NCBI GenBank assembly: GCA_021786135.1
Contig: JAJYNV010000123.1
Location: 1 to 6,857 of the forward strand
From: Bacillota bacterium
GTDB taxonomy: Bacteria > Bacillota > Sulfobacillia > JAJZYS01 > JAJYTV01
Reading direction: 5' to 3'
Length of the DNA stretch: 6,857 bases
How positions within the stretch are numbered: the stretch's first letter is position 1; the number at the start of each line of letters is the position of its first letter. This document shows, piece after piece, positions 1 to 5,436 of the stretch. Below the pieces are notes generated by a model, which ran no database searches, had not been told where the DNA came from, and saw nothing but the letters and a program-made list of their open reading frames with translations. The position numbers and the translations under genes are program-made.

Positions 1-127
1 ATCTGTATAAGGCGTAGTAAGCTCGGCTGACAGCTGACCGCCACTCGGCCTCAGTGGCTCCAGGGGCAAGCTTTTTGGCAACCGCTAAGTAGTCCTGCCA
101 ACTAAACGTCGTCGACCATCCCCACAT
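1..127 (-). CDS. HEPN-like domain protein, N-terminal part only (runs off left edge)
   Basis: The minus strand from the ATG at 127-125 stays open for 42 codons to the window edge. After a short Trp-rich start come FSWQDYLAVAKKLA (residues 8-21) and RSAVSRAYYALYR (30-42). That pairing of an aromatic 'WxxYLxLAxxL' helix with an 'RSAxSRAYYAxF' helix is the N-terminal signature of stand-alone HEPN proteins, many of which are RNases or partners of nucleotidyltransferases in toxin-antitoxin and defence settings. The RxxxxH catalytic motif would lie beyond the window, so activity cannot be judged. GGTGA sits six bases before the ATG. The gene starts inside the last codons of the preceding gene (26-base overlap), so it is probably translationally coupled to it. 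The family call comes from motif memory, not a search. Confidence 0.6.
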   Translation of the reverse strand, partial: MWGWSTTFSWQDYLAVAKKLAPGATEAEWRSAVSRAYYALYR

Positions 128-758
128 CGAACGTCACCAGGCGGACTTGGTGCTTTCGGCGAAGCGTTCTCAGGACGGCCAATCCTGCTTCTACCGAGTC
201 CGCGCTGGAGACCTCCACCCACAAAACCGGGAGCCCCCCTTCGGGGTCGGACAGTATCTGCAGGCGGACTGATCGCAACTGAGGCTGCCCTAACTGCTCA
301 CGGAGTGTAGCTAGGTCGGTCGGGAGCGACGAGAGGACGGGCACAACCTCCCAATGGTCTGCCGCAAAGGCAGCGACGGCCAGTACGTCGTCGACGACAA
401 AGGGCTCGGTCCTCAAGGTGTCAAGCAATCGATTGTCAGGCTGCACGTTGCCTAGTCTACGTTGAAGTGCCGCAGAAATAGTCCCAGCAGGCGGCATGGA
501 TGCGGTCCAGTTTCCGGCTTCGCTCGGGCCCTGCCATCCGGCTGAGGTCATGACCACTCGCATAGACCCCGGGGACGTCAAGCTCTCCACTGCGGATGGG
601 ATGTCCGAAGAGGGCTGACCGGAAGAGAAGACCGAAACAACGACGATCAAACCTTCGCGCGGCGTGATGCCAGTTGGCGCCTTGCCGTGGTCGAACGCCT
701 GCATGCCACGAGTAGTTGGCAGGAGATTGGCCCACCCCGCAGCTGCATACGCGTTCAC
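102..758 (-). CDS. Unrecognised 218-residue protein encoded before a HEPN-like gene
   Basis: I do not recognise the full-length protein. It begins with GTG at 758-756, which overlaps the TGA of the upstream gene as GTGA; no strong Shine-Dalgarno sequence is visible, so coupling is the likely initiation route. There is no signal peptide or membrane segment. Residues 36-46 form a short beta-like hydrophobic stretch, and residues about 118-160 look helical. The C-terminal part (164-210: a VRLQILSDPEGG motif, then a hydrophobic strand, an acidic EAG helix and a final VRLVTFDVG strand) recalls small proteins with 'SDPEG..P.L.V.V....  .EEAL..L' that I associate with genes next to HEPN proteins. The following gene here is HEPN-like, which supports that reading. 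The roughly 110-residue N-terminal extension is unexplained. The role as partner or antitoxin is inference only. Confidence 0.6.
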   Translation of the reverse strand: MNAYAAAGWANLLPTTRGMQAFDHGKAPTGITPREGLIVVVSVFSSGQPSSDIPSAVESLTSPGSMRVVMTSAGWQGPSEAGNWTASMPPAGTISAALQRRLGNVQPDNRLLDTLRTEPFVVDDVLAVAAFAADHWEVVPVLSSLPTDLATLREQLGQPQLRSVRLQILSDPEGGLPVLWVEVSSADSVEAGLAVLRTLRRKHQVRLVTFDVGMVDDV

Positions 759-1165
759 GAGTCGTCGTCCGCCTTGCGAATGGGGATGTCCAAAGAGCCA
801 ATCTCCTTGCCGTCGGCCTCAACCGACACGCGGTAGCGACCTTCGACCTGAAGCAGAAGGTTCACGACCATAACGCCAAACATAAAGCCGGTCCCCTGCG
901 CCTGCTGTTCAGTCGGTTTCATGGGTGGCGCGTTGGAGACCGCGTTCCCCGCTGGGTCGCGAATTACCAACTGAATACCGTCCGAAACTTCATCGGGCGA
1001 ATCGAATCTGACCCCACCAGACACGGCGAAACTGAACTGCCCTGGCAGGTACTTGGGCCGCATCTCCACCATGGGATTCAACAGTGCCACCTGCGACCGC
1101 CCGTCTGCCGTTGTGCCCTTGGGCTCTACCGCATCGCACACAACGAGGAAAGCCAATTCGACCAT
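755..1165 (-). CDS. DUF6941-like hypothetical protein
   Basis: The frame is open further upstream, but the ATG at 1165-1163 is preferred because GGAAGGAG lies six bases before it; this gives 136 residues. The protein starts with MVELAFLVVCDAVEP and has a middle 'FAVSGGVRFDSPDEV...IQLVIRDPAGN' segment (46-74). It ends with 'LLLQVEGRYRVSVEADGKEIG' strands (104-123) followed by a charged tail. This all-beta pattern, with a terminal 'GxYxVxVxxDGxxxG', matches my memory of DUF6941, a family of unknown function of similar size. There is no signal peptide or membrane helix. It is the first gene of a three-gene overlapping series; its TGA overlaps the GTG of the next gene. The third gene being HEPN-like suggests the set acts as one module. 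Confidence 0.65.
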   Translation of the reverse strand: MVELAFLVVCDAVEPKGTTADGRSQVALLNPMVEMRPKYLPGQFSFAVSGGVRFDSPDEVSDGIQLVIRDPAGNAVSNAPPMKPTEQQAQGTGFMFGVMVVNLLLQVEGRYRVSVEADGKEIGSLDIPIRKADDDS

Positions 1166-1204
1166 AGTGCGCTCCTTCCCAGGCGCGATGAGACAGCGAT
1201 CCAT

Positions 1205-1220
1205 AATACGCCAATACGCC
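1205..1220. repeat. Tandem duplication of AATACGCC
   Basis: AATACGCC occurs twice head to tail (1205-1212 and 1213-1220), about 40 bases upstream of the minus-strand start at 1165. The position is compatible with a promoter/operator element for the accessory genes, but chance is not excluded. Confidence 0.5.
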
Positions 1221-1318
1221 TTCGGACGTGGAAAATCCTGCTTCACTCTGATCCGGGCAGGCCCCGCGCAACACGGAAGCTTCTAGAGCGAAACCGCCGC
1301 GCGACCAAGCGCTCTCAG

Positions 1319-1361
1319 AGGGACCAGCACACTGATTCCCGGATCATCCCGCGTGGTCCCT
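1319..1361. repeat. Inverted repeat AGGGACCA / TGGTCCCT, terminator-like
   Basis: AGGGACCA (1319-1326) and TGGTCCCT (1354-1361) are exact complements separated by 27 bases. On the plus strand the second arm runs into TTTT (1361-1364), giving a terminator-like shape, but the loop is long and no plus-strand gene ends nearby. On the minus strand it would fold in the leader of the accessory genes. Confidence 0.35.
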
Positions 1362-1476
1362 TTTCGGTCCCGAGCGTCCTCGAAAAGTGCGGAACAAGAC
1401 GGGAAAACAGGGGAGTGCGTTGTACCCTCCGGTTTCCGCGAAACGGCTCTCTTATGCGGGTTCCAGGCTCAAAATT

Positions 1477-1552
1477 TGGCGCGCCCGGCGGGATTCGAAC
1501 CTGCGGCCTCTTGCTCCGGAGGCAAGCGCTCTATCCACTGAGCTACGGGCGC
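1477..1552 (-). tRNA. tRNA-Arg (anticodon CCG)
   Basis: The minus strand folds as a full cloverleaf. The acceptor arm GCGCCCG (1552-1546) pairs with CGGGCGC (1487-1481). The D stem is GCTC/GAGC. The anticodon stem CTTGC/GCAAG encloses the loop CTCCGGA with anticodon CCG at 1519-1517, and the T loop is TTCGAAT (1499-1493). The discriminator base is G (1480) and CCA is encoded at 1479-1477. CCG reads the arginine codon CGG. One oddity is the T stem GCAGG (1504-1500) against CCCGC (1492-1488), which leaves an A-C mismatch between 1502 and 1490. Confidence 0.95.
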
Positions 1553-1599
1553 AAAGCGCAGACGTATTGTAGCATTGCGCCTTCGTGCGGCGCAAACGG

Positions 1600-1941
1600 T
1601 CAACGTTCCTGGGACATGTCGAGCCGCGAGAGTTCGATCCACTTGTCAGCCCAAGCCTGGATGGACTGAACCACCGCCTCGAGCTCGCGCCCCTTGTCGG
1701 TCAGTTCGTAGAGAATGAGGACCGGCCGACAGGCTTGCACCTCGCGATGCACCAAGCCCTCTTCTTCGAATTCGCGCAGCCGCTCCGAGAGGAGGCGCTC
1801 CGAAAGATCAGGCACCTGATCGCGGAACTCGTGGAACCGCCTGGGGCCGCCCATGAGCACACGCAGGATGAGACCGCTCCACTTCTTGCCGAGCAGCAGC
1901 GCGGCTTGCTGATAGCGCGGGCACATCCGATCGTAACCCAT
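1600..1941 (-). CDS. HxlR-family winged helix-turn-helix transcriptional regulator
   Basis: The 113-residue product fits the HxlR/MarR-like size. It has the family order: an N-terminal Cys (C7 in MCPRYQQA), the GKKWSGLILRVLMGGPRRFHEFR helices (18-40), the recognition region LSERLLSERLREFEEEGLV (46-64) and the wing with 'YELTDKGREL' (78-87), then a C-terminal dimerisation helix. HxlR proteins are dimeric DNA-binding repressors or activators; several (YodB, HypR types) sense electrophiles or oxidants through the N-terminal Cys, which is present here. I chose the ATG at 1941 over the ATG at 1980, because the latter lies against the divergent -35 box and lacks a ribosome binding site; GGAGG precedes the chosen ATG by 11 bases, slightly far. 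The gene is divergent from the protease/DsrE pair, so autoregulation and control of that pair are likely. Confidence 0.92.
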   Translation of the reverse strand: MGYDRMCPRYQQAALLLGKKWSGLILRVLMGGPRRFHEFRDQVPDLSERLLSERLREFEEEGLVHREVQACRPVLILYELTDKGRELEAVVQSIQAWADKWIELSRLDMSQER

Positions 1942-1964
1942 GTCCCCATCGCCCTCCGCGGCAG

Positions 1965-1993
1965 ATTGTAACACATGCACTTGACAAAAGTAA
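1965..1993 (-). promoter_or_regulatory. Possible promoter of the HxlR gene
   Basis: On the minus strand TACAAT (1970-1965) matches a -10 box well. At 17 bases upstream, TTACTT (1993-1988) is a poor -35 box, which suits an activated or operator-overlapped promoter. It overlaps the promoter on the opposite strand. Confidence 0.35.
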
Positions 1994-2009
1994 GTACATT
2001 ACCTACCGT
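1981..2009 (+). promoter_or_regulatory. Putative promoter of the HtrA-like/DsrE-like operon
   Basis: A perfect TTGACA (1981-1986) is followed after 17 bases by TACCGT (2004-2009), a weak -10 box. The predicted start would fall near 2016, leaving a leader of about 60 bases. The inverted repeat arms lie in the spacer and just downstream of the -10 box, where a repressor could block it. Confidence 0.5.
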
Positions 2010-2026
2010 TCCCATCAGGTACTTAC
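1990..2026. promoter_or_regulatory. Candidate HxlR operator: inverted repeat GTAAGTAC / GTACTTAC
   Basis: GTAAGTAC (1990-1997) and GTACTTAC (2019-2026) are exact complements with centres 29 bp apart, about three helical turns. They flank the plus-strand -10 box, and the left arm covers the minus-strand -35 position. Each arm has further symmetry: GTAA-N5-TTAC at 1990-2002 and TTAC-N5-GTAA at 2023-2035. Binding by the adjacent HxlR protein is inferred from position. Confidence 0.5.
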
Positions 2027-2077
2027 GCAAGGTAAGCGAAGTCAGCCACATGGCCGACTGTGGGAAGGAGCACAAAT

Positions 2078-3004
2078 ATGCAAGAGCACATCGGTCTCAT
2101 CGTGTCGCGCGAGATCCAGGCGGCCGCCGCCAAGGTCGGCCCCGCGGTGGTGCGCGTGGAGGCGGAAGGGCCGGACGGAGCCGGCATGGGTTCCGGCGTG
2201 CTGGTTGACGCGGCGCGCGGCGAGGTTGTGACGAACGCGCACGTCGTGCATGACCGCGAAGAGGTCGCCGTCACATTCCACGACGGTGTGACGCGCGGCG
2301 GCGAGGTTGTGGCGTACGACCGCCTCTACGATCTCGCGCTTGTGCGTACGCGCCCGCCTGTCCACGCGGATCTGGCGCTCGCGTCGGCGGAGGACTTGCG
2401 CCCGGGCGAGATCGTGCTCGCCGTGGGGAATCCCTTCGGCTTCGACTGGACCGTGACGCTCGGCGTCGTTTCGGCCGTGGAGCGCATGGTCGGGCCGCTC
2501 GACGGCCTCGTGCAGACCGACGCAGCGATCAACCCGGGCAATTCGGGTGGCGCGCTGACCGACCTCGAGGGGCGCCTCGTCGGGATTCCGACGATGATCG
2601 TGGCGGCGGGGCAGAACCTCGGCTTCGCCATCCCGGCCTGGCAGGTGGATCTGGCGCTCGGCCAGTTCCGCCAGTTCGGCCGGGCCCAGCATCCCTGGAT
2701 CGGCATCCGCGGGGCGACTGAGGTCGTCGCGCCTGAGATCGCGAGCCTGCTCGACCTGCCGGAACAGCGCGGCGTGGTTGCGGTCGCTGTGGAAGAGGGC
2801 GGCCCCGCGGAGGCCGCGGGCCTGATCCCGTTCGACGTCATCACGTCGGCGGGCGGGACGCCGACTCCGTCGCTCGCGGCGCTTCGGCGCGTTGTGCGCG
2901 CCACGCCGGTGGGCGAGGGACTCGAGCTCTCGATCCTGCGTCACGGGAGTCCGGTGCAGCGCACCGTACGCGTGCGCGAACTGCCTCCCGTCTACACGCG
3001 GTAG
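2078..3004 (+). CDS. HtrA-like trypsin-family serine protease with C-terminal PDZ domain, no export signal
   Basis: The ATG at 2078 is chosen because GGAAGGAG (2063-2070) lies seven bases before it; a GTG at 2060 would sit on that site. The 308-residue product has a chymotrypsin-fold domain with a complete triad: His55 in TNAHVV, Asp85 in YDLALV and Ser156 in INPGNSGGAL. A 'GNPFGF' loop lies at 117-122 and 'LGFAIP' at 181-186. A PDZ-like region follows at about 206-300 (WIGIRG, GPAEAAGL, DVITSAGG). HtrA/Deg proteases degrade misfolded proteins, normally in the periplasm or at the outer membrane face. This N-terminus (MQEHIGLIVSREIQ) shows no signal peptide or membrane anchor, so a cytosolic location is inferred. 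The gene is divergent from the HxlR regulator and is followed 33 bases later by the DsrE-like gene, probably as one operon. Confidence 0.92.
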   Translation: MQEHIGLIVSREIQAAAAKVGPAVVRVEAEGPDGAGMGSGVLVDAARGEVVTNAHVVHDREEVAVTFHDGVTRGGEVVAYDRLYDLALVRTRPPVHADLALASAEDLRPGEIVLAVGNPFGFDWTVTLGVVSAVERMVGPLDGLVQTDAAINPGNSGGALTDLEGRLVGIPTMIVAAGQNLGFAIPAWQVDLALGQFRQFGRAQHPWIGIRGATEVVAPEIASLLDLPEQRGVVAVAVEEGGPAEAAGLIPFDVITSAGGTPTPSLAALRRVVRATPVGEGLELSILRHGSPVQRTVRVRELPPVYTR

Positions 3005-3037
3005 GGGCTGGTTTCGAGAATACAGGAGGTGTCCCTT

Positions 3038-3376
3038 ATGGCGAAGATTGCGAGCTGGATCACGGCGGGTCCCGGACAGGAGGGCAAGGCGCTGGCCGGA
3101 GTGCGCATCGCGGCGCGTCTCAGGCAGAGCGGCAGGGCGGAGACGAAGGTCATCTTCTTCGGCCCAGGCGTGCAGCTTTTGGACGAAGCGACCGGCGAAC
3201 TGCACGAGGCGATCGAGTCGCTCAAGGGCGCCGGCGTGCCGATCCTTGCCTGCCAGTTCAACGCGCAGCAACTCGGCGCGACCGATCGCCTCAAGGCGTA
3301 TGGCGTAGACCTGCAGGGCGCCGGGGACGTGCTCGTCGAGCTGACCGAGGAAGGCTACCAGGTGGTCGGCTACTGA
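3038..3376 (+). CDS. DsrE-like small protein
   Basis: AGGAGGT (3024-3030) lies seven bases before the ATG at 3038, giving 112 residues. The product looks like a DsrE/DsrF-type alpha-beta protein. It opens with a strand and loop (IASWITAGPGQEGKALAG, 4-21). 'TKVIFFGPGVQLLDE' follows at 36-50, a helix at about 54-63, and then 'GVPILACQFNAQQLG' (66-80) with a single Cys72 where DsrE-type proteins often carry their reactive cysteine. The C-terminus holds two further strands (DVLVELTEEGYQVVGY). DsrE-like proteins act in sulfur relay or as small oligomeric proteins of unknown role. The gene is 33 bases downstream of the protease gene and probably cotranscribed under the HxlR regulator. With only one Cys and no other sulfur genes visible, a sulfurtransferase role is not shown. 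Confidence 0.75.
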   Translation: MAKIASWITAGPGQEGKALAGVRIAARLRQSGRAETKVIFFGPGVQLLDEATGELHEAIESLKGAGVPILACQFNAQQLGATDRLKAYGVDLQGAGDVLVELTEEGYQVVGY

Positions 3377-3390
3377 GCACGCGCAAGACC

Positions 3391-3419
3391 GTGCAAGCGT
3401 GACCGATCGGTGTTAGCAT
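3391..3419 (+). promoter_or_regulatory. Possible promoter of the thiamine-responsive operon
   Basis: TAGCAT (3414-3419) could serve as a -10 box, with GTGCAA (3391-3396) as a weak -35 box at 17 bases. The predicted start near 3426 would coincide with the 5' end of the riboswitch, which is the main reason to list it. Confidence 0.35.
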
Positions 3420-3423
3420 GGAC

Positions 3424-3520
3424 GCAGGACCGCTAGGGGAGCCTCGATGAGGCTGAGAGGCAGCATGCTGCCGACCCTTCGAACCTGAACTGGTTGATAC
3501 CAGCGTAGGGAAGCGTCTGC
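3424..3520 (+). ncRNA. TPP (THI-box) riboswitch
   Basis: The conserved TPP aptamer elements occur in the right order: AGGGGAGCC (3435-3443), GGCTGAGAGG (3451-3460), GACCCTT (3473-3479), GAACCTGAACTGG (3481-3493) and ATACCAGCGTAGGGAAG (3497-3513). The closing P1 helix can form between GCAG..AC.GCT (3424-3434) and AGCGTCTGC (3512-3520), with two bulges. It senses thiamine pyrophosphate in the nascent transcript and normally lowers expression of the genes behind it. Those are the AIR-synthase-like gene and thiD, so both should respond to thiamine status. Confidence 0.95.
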
Positions 3521-3521
3521 G

Positions 3522-3551
3522 AGGACCGCCACCCTGCGGGGTGGCGGTCTT
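3522..3551 (+). terminator. Hairpin of the riboswitch expression platform
   Basis: GACCGCCACCC (3524-3534) and GGGTGGCGGTC (3539-3549) form a perfect 11-bp stem with loop TGCG. A3522-T3551 and G3523-T3550 can extend it to 13 bp. It sits two bases after the aptamer and ends 10 bases before the ribosome binding site AGGAGG (3562-3567). The place and strength fit an intrinsic terminator, but the following bases (TTAACGTT) are not a real U-tract. The stem's first arm shares the octamer AGGACCGC with the 5' side of P1 (3426-3433). Confidence 0.6.
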
Positions 3552-3574
3552 AACGTTGTCCAGGAGGAATGCAG

Positions 3575-4633
3575 ATGCCCGAGCTACCTGCGGTAGGCAA
3601 GATATCGCCCGAGATCTTTCAGAACCTCATCTATCCCCGACTCGGCACGCCGCGCGGCGAAGTGCTCGTCGGGCCGCGCTCCGGCGTCGACATCGCCGTG
3701 GTGCGCACGGCTCCGGGTCGCGTCATGGCGACCACCTGCGATCCCGTCTTCGTGGTGCCGCAGTACGGCATGAAGCGCGCAGCCTGGTTCGCCATCCACA
3801 TTCTCGCCTCGGATGTCGCCACGTCCGGCCTGCCGCCGGCATACATGGCGATCGACCTCAACCTGCCGCTCGAGATCACCGAACCGGAGCTTGTCGAGCT
3901 CTGGGACGGCATGCACCGCACGAGCGAGGAACTCGGCATGGCGGTCATCTCCGGCCACACGGCGCGCTATGAGGGCTGCGCCTACCCCATGGTCGGCGGC
4001 GCGACCGTGATCGCCGTCGGCGATGAGGACAAGTACGTCACGCCGGAGATGGCGAGGCCCGGCGATGTCCTGATGTGCACGAAGGGAGCCGCCATCGAGG
4101 CGACGGGCCTTTTCGGCGTCACGTTCCCGGACCAGCTGGCGGGCCGCATCGGCGGACCGCTCGCGCAGGCGGCACAGGACCTCTTCTACCAGATGAGCGT
4201 GGTGCAGGACGCCATGGCGGCGGCGCGGTACGGCGTGCGCCACCACGGCGTGACCGCGATGCACGACGCGACGGAGTGCGGCGTCCTGGGCGGCGTCTTC
4301 GAGATCGCGCAGGCGTCGGGCGTCGGTGTGCGCCTCGACACGCGGGCGGTGCCGGTACGCGAGGAGACGGCGGCACTCTGCTCCTACCTCGGCATCGATC
4401 CCCTGGCGGCGATCTCGGAAGGCACGCTGCTGCTGACGGCGCGCCCCGAACACGCCGATGGCGTTCGGCGGGCCCTGGCCGCGGAGGGCATCCTGGCGCA
4501 GCCGATCGGCGAGATTCTGCCGGCGGAGCGCGGCATGGTACGGACGACGGCGGCGGGAGACCAGGAACTCCTGCACCCGGGCGTCGATCCCTTCTGGGCA
4601 GCGTACGGCAAGGCGCTCGAACAGGGACTGTGA
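3575..4633 (+). CDS. AIR synthase / HypE / ThiL superfamily protein under TPP riboswitch control
   Basis: AGGAGG (3562-3567) is seven bases before the ATG at 3575; an ATG at 3569 is too close. The 352-residue product has the two-domain PurM-like ATP-binding fold. Visible parts are an N-terminal 'SGVDIAVV' (36-43), 'TTCDPVF' (53-59), 'ASDVATSGLPPAY' (78-90), 'SGHTARYEG' (126-134), 'HDATECGVLGGVFEIAQASGVGV' spread over 230-252, and 'ISEGTLLLTA' (280-289). The C-terminal domain is most HypE-like, yet the protein ends YGKALEQGL without the terminal Cys that HypE needs for cyanide-group synthesis. ThiL's usual GDDAAV motif is also absent. The riboswitch upstream and the 4-base overlap with thiD point to thiamine metabolism; a kinase role (thiamine phosphate or a precursor) is inference. 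The family assignment is secure, the substrate is not. Confidence 0.88.
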   Translation: MPELPAVGKISPEIFQNLIYPRLGTPRGEVLVGPRSGVDIAVVRTAPGRVMATTCDPVFVVPQYGMKRAAWFAIHILASDVATSGLPPAYMAIDLNLPLEITEPELVELWDGMHRTSEELGMAVISGHTARYEGCAYPMVGGATVIAVGDEDKYVTPEMARPGDVLMCTKGAAIEATGLFGVTFPDQLAGRIGGPLAQAAQDLFYQMSVVQDAMAAARYGVRHHGVTAMHDATECGVLGGVFEIAQASGVGVRLDTRAVPVREETAALCSYLGIDPLAAISEGTLLLTARPEHADGVRRALAAEGILAQPIGEILPAERGMVRTTAAGDQELLHPGVDPFWAAYGKALEQGL

Positions 4634-5436
4634 AGCCGGCGCGCATTCTCACCGTCGCCGGGTCCGACAGCGGCGGCGGCGCGGGGATCGAGGCGGACAT
4701 CAAGACGATCGAGCGTCTCGGCGGCTACGCCATGGCGGCCGTGACATCGGTCACGGCGCAGAACACACTAGGCGTGCAGGGCATCTGGCCCCTGCCGCCG
4801 GAGGCGATCGAGGAGCAGATCCGCTCCTGCCGCGAGGATATCGGCATCGACGCCGCCAAGTGCGGCATGCTCGGCGGCACAGCGGCGGTGGAGGCCGTCG
4901 TTGTGGGCCTCGCCGCGGTTTCCGGCCTCAAGCTGGTGGTGGACCCCGTCATGCGCGCCAAGGGCGGCGATAGGCTGCTGGCGCCTGAAGCCGAGCGGGC
5001 GCTCAGGGAACGCCTGCTGCCATTGGCGACGCTGGTGACCCCGAACCTGCCGGAGGCAGTCGCGCTGGTCGGTCACGAGGTAGCCAGCAGAAGCGAGCGC
5101 GAGCGCGCCGCGCAGGAACTCGTGGCGATGGGAGCTGGAGCCGCCCTCATCAAGGGGGGCCACGGCGAAGGCGACGAACTCGAGGACCTCCTCTTCGACG
5201 GCGGCCGCTTCTATCGGTATCGCGCGCATCGCATCGCCACCAGGCATACCCACGGCACCGGCTGCACCCTGTCGGCGGCGATCGCGACCGGGCTCGGCCA
5301 GGGACTCGAGCTGCCCGCGGCGGTCGCGCGCGGCATCGCCTATGTGCAGACGGCCATCCGCCTGGCTCCGGGGCTTGGCGGCGGGCATGGCCCGCTCGAC
5401 CACCATGCCGGCCAAGCGCCCTGGCAGGAGTCTTGA
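4630..5436 (+). CDS. thiD: Hydroxymethylpyrimidine / phosphomethylpyrimidine kinase
   Basis: ThiD phosphorylates 4-amino-5-hydroxymethyl-2-methylpyrimidine twice to the pyrophosphate used for thiamine phosphate synthesis, in the cytosol. The start is the GTG at 4630, overlapping the previous TGA as GTGA. AGGGA lies a few bases upstream, and the 268-residue length equals the family norm; the frame is open further upstream, but that part lies inside the preceding gene. Ribokinase-fold motifs appear in order: the substrate loop AGSDSGGGAGIEADIKT (10-26), TAQNTLGV (42-49), AAKCGMLGG (75-83), VVDPVMRAKGGDRLL (103-117), VTPNLPEA (136-143), IKGGHG (174-179) and the anion-hole/catalytic HGTGCTLSAAIATG (208-221), with Cys212 at the family's conserved position. 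It is coexpressed with the AIR-synthase-like gene behind the TPP riboswitch. Confidence 0.96.
   Translation: MKPARILTVAGSDSGGGAGIEADIKTIERLGGYAMAAVTSVTAQNTLGVQGIWPLPPEAIEEQIRSCREDIGIDAAKCGMLGGTAAVEAVVVGLAAVSGLKLVVDPVMRAKGGDRLLAPEAERALRERLLPLATLVTPNLPEAVALVGHEVASRSERERAAQELVAMGAGAALIKGGHGEGDELEDLLFDGGRFYRYRAHRIATRHTHGTGCTLSAAIATGLGQGLELPAAVARGIAYVQTAIRLAPGLGGGHGPLDHHAGQAPWQES

Larger units (their letters stand above)
1166..1476. other. Intergenic leader between tRNA-Arg and the minus-strand accessory genes
   Basis: I find no gene with a credible ribosome binding site here. The segment must carry the promoter of the minus-strand trio, but no convincing -35/-10 pair is evident. It contains a tandem 8-bp duplication (1205-1220), a long-loop inverted repeat (1319-1361) and a small GTTTC/GAAAC dyad (1432-1444). 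It is less GC-rich than the right half of the window. Confidence 0.5.

Noticed and set aside
1319..1364. T-box riboswitch
   Set aside because: GGGACC and TGGTCCCTTTT recall T-box ends, but there is no T-box consensus, specifier stem or downstream aminoacyl-tRNA-synthetase gene.
716..1669. Plus-strand open frame of 317 codons across the left genes and the tRNA
   Set aside because: It reads through the tRNA-Arg gene, has no ribosome binding site and gives a low-complexity product; the minus strand has overlapping genes with a good start site.
2042..3271. Long minus-strand open frame (409 codons) opposite the protease gene
   Set aside because: Its product is Arg/His-rich low-complexity of the kind produced antisense to GC-rich genes; the plus strand carries clear catalytic motifs and ribosome binding sites.
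3377..3394. GCACG/CGTGC hairpin just after the DsrE-like gene as a terminator
   Set aside because: The stem is only 5 bp and has no T-run.
3584..4576. Minus-strand open frame opposite the AIR-synthase-like gene
   Set aside because: Antisense shadow of a well-supported gene; arginine/alanine-rich product with no recognisable domain.
4075..4629. Upstream extension of the thiD frame
   Set aside because: It lies inside the preceding gene in another frame and yields Arg/Gly-rich sequence; the GTG at 4630 gives the normal ThiD length.
3575..4633. Calling the AIR-synthase-like gene hypE or thiL
   Set aside because: It lacks the terminal Cys of HypE and the GDDAAV motif of ThiL, so only the superfamily name is supported.
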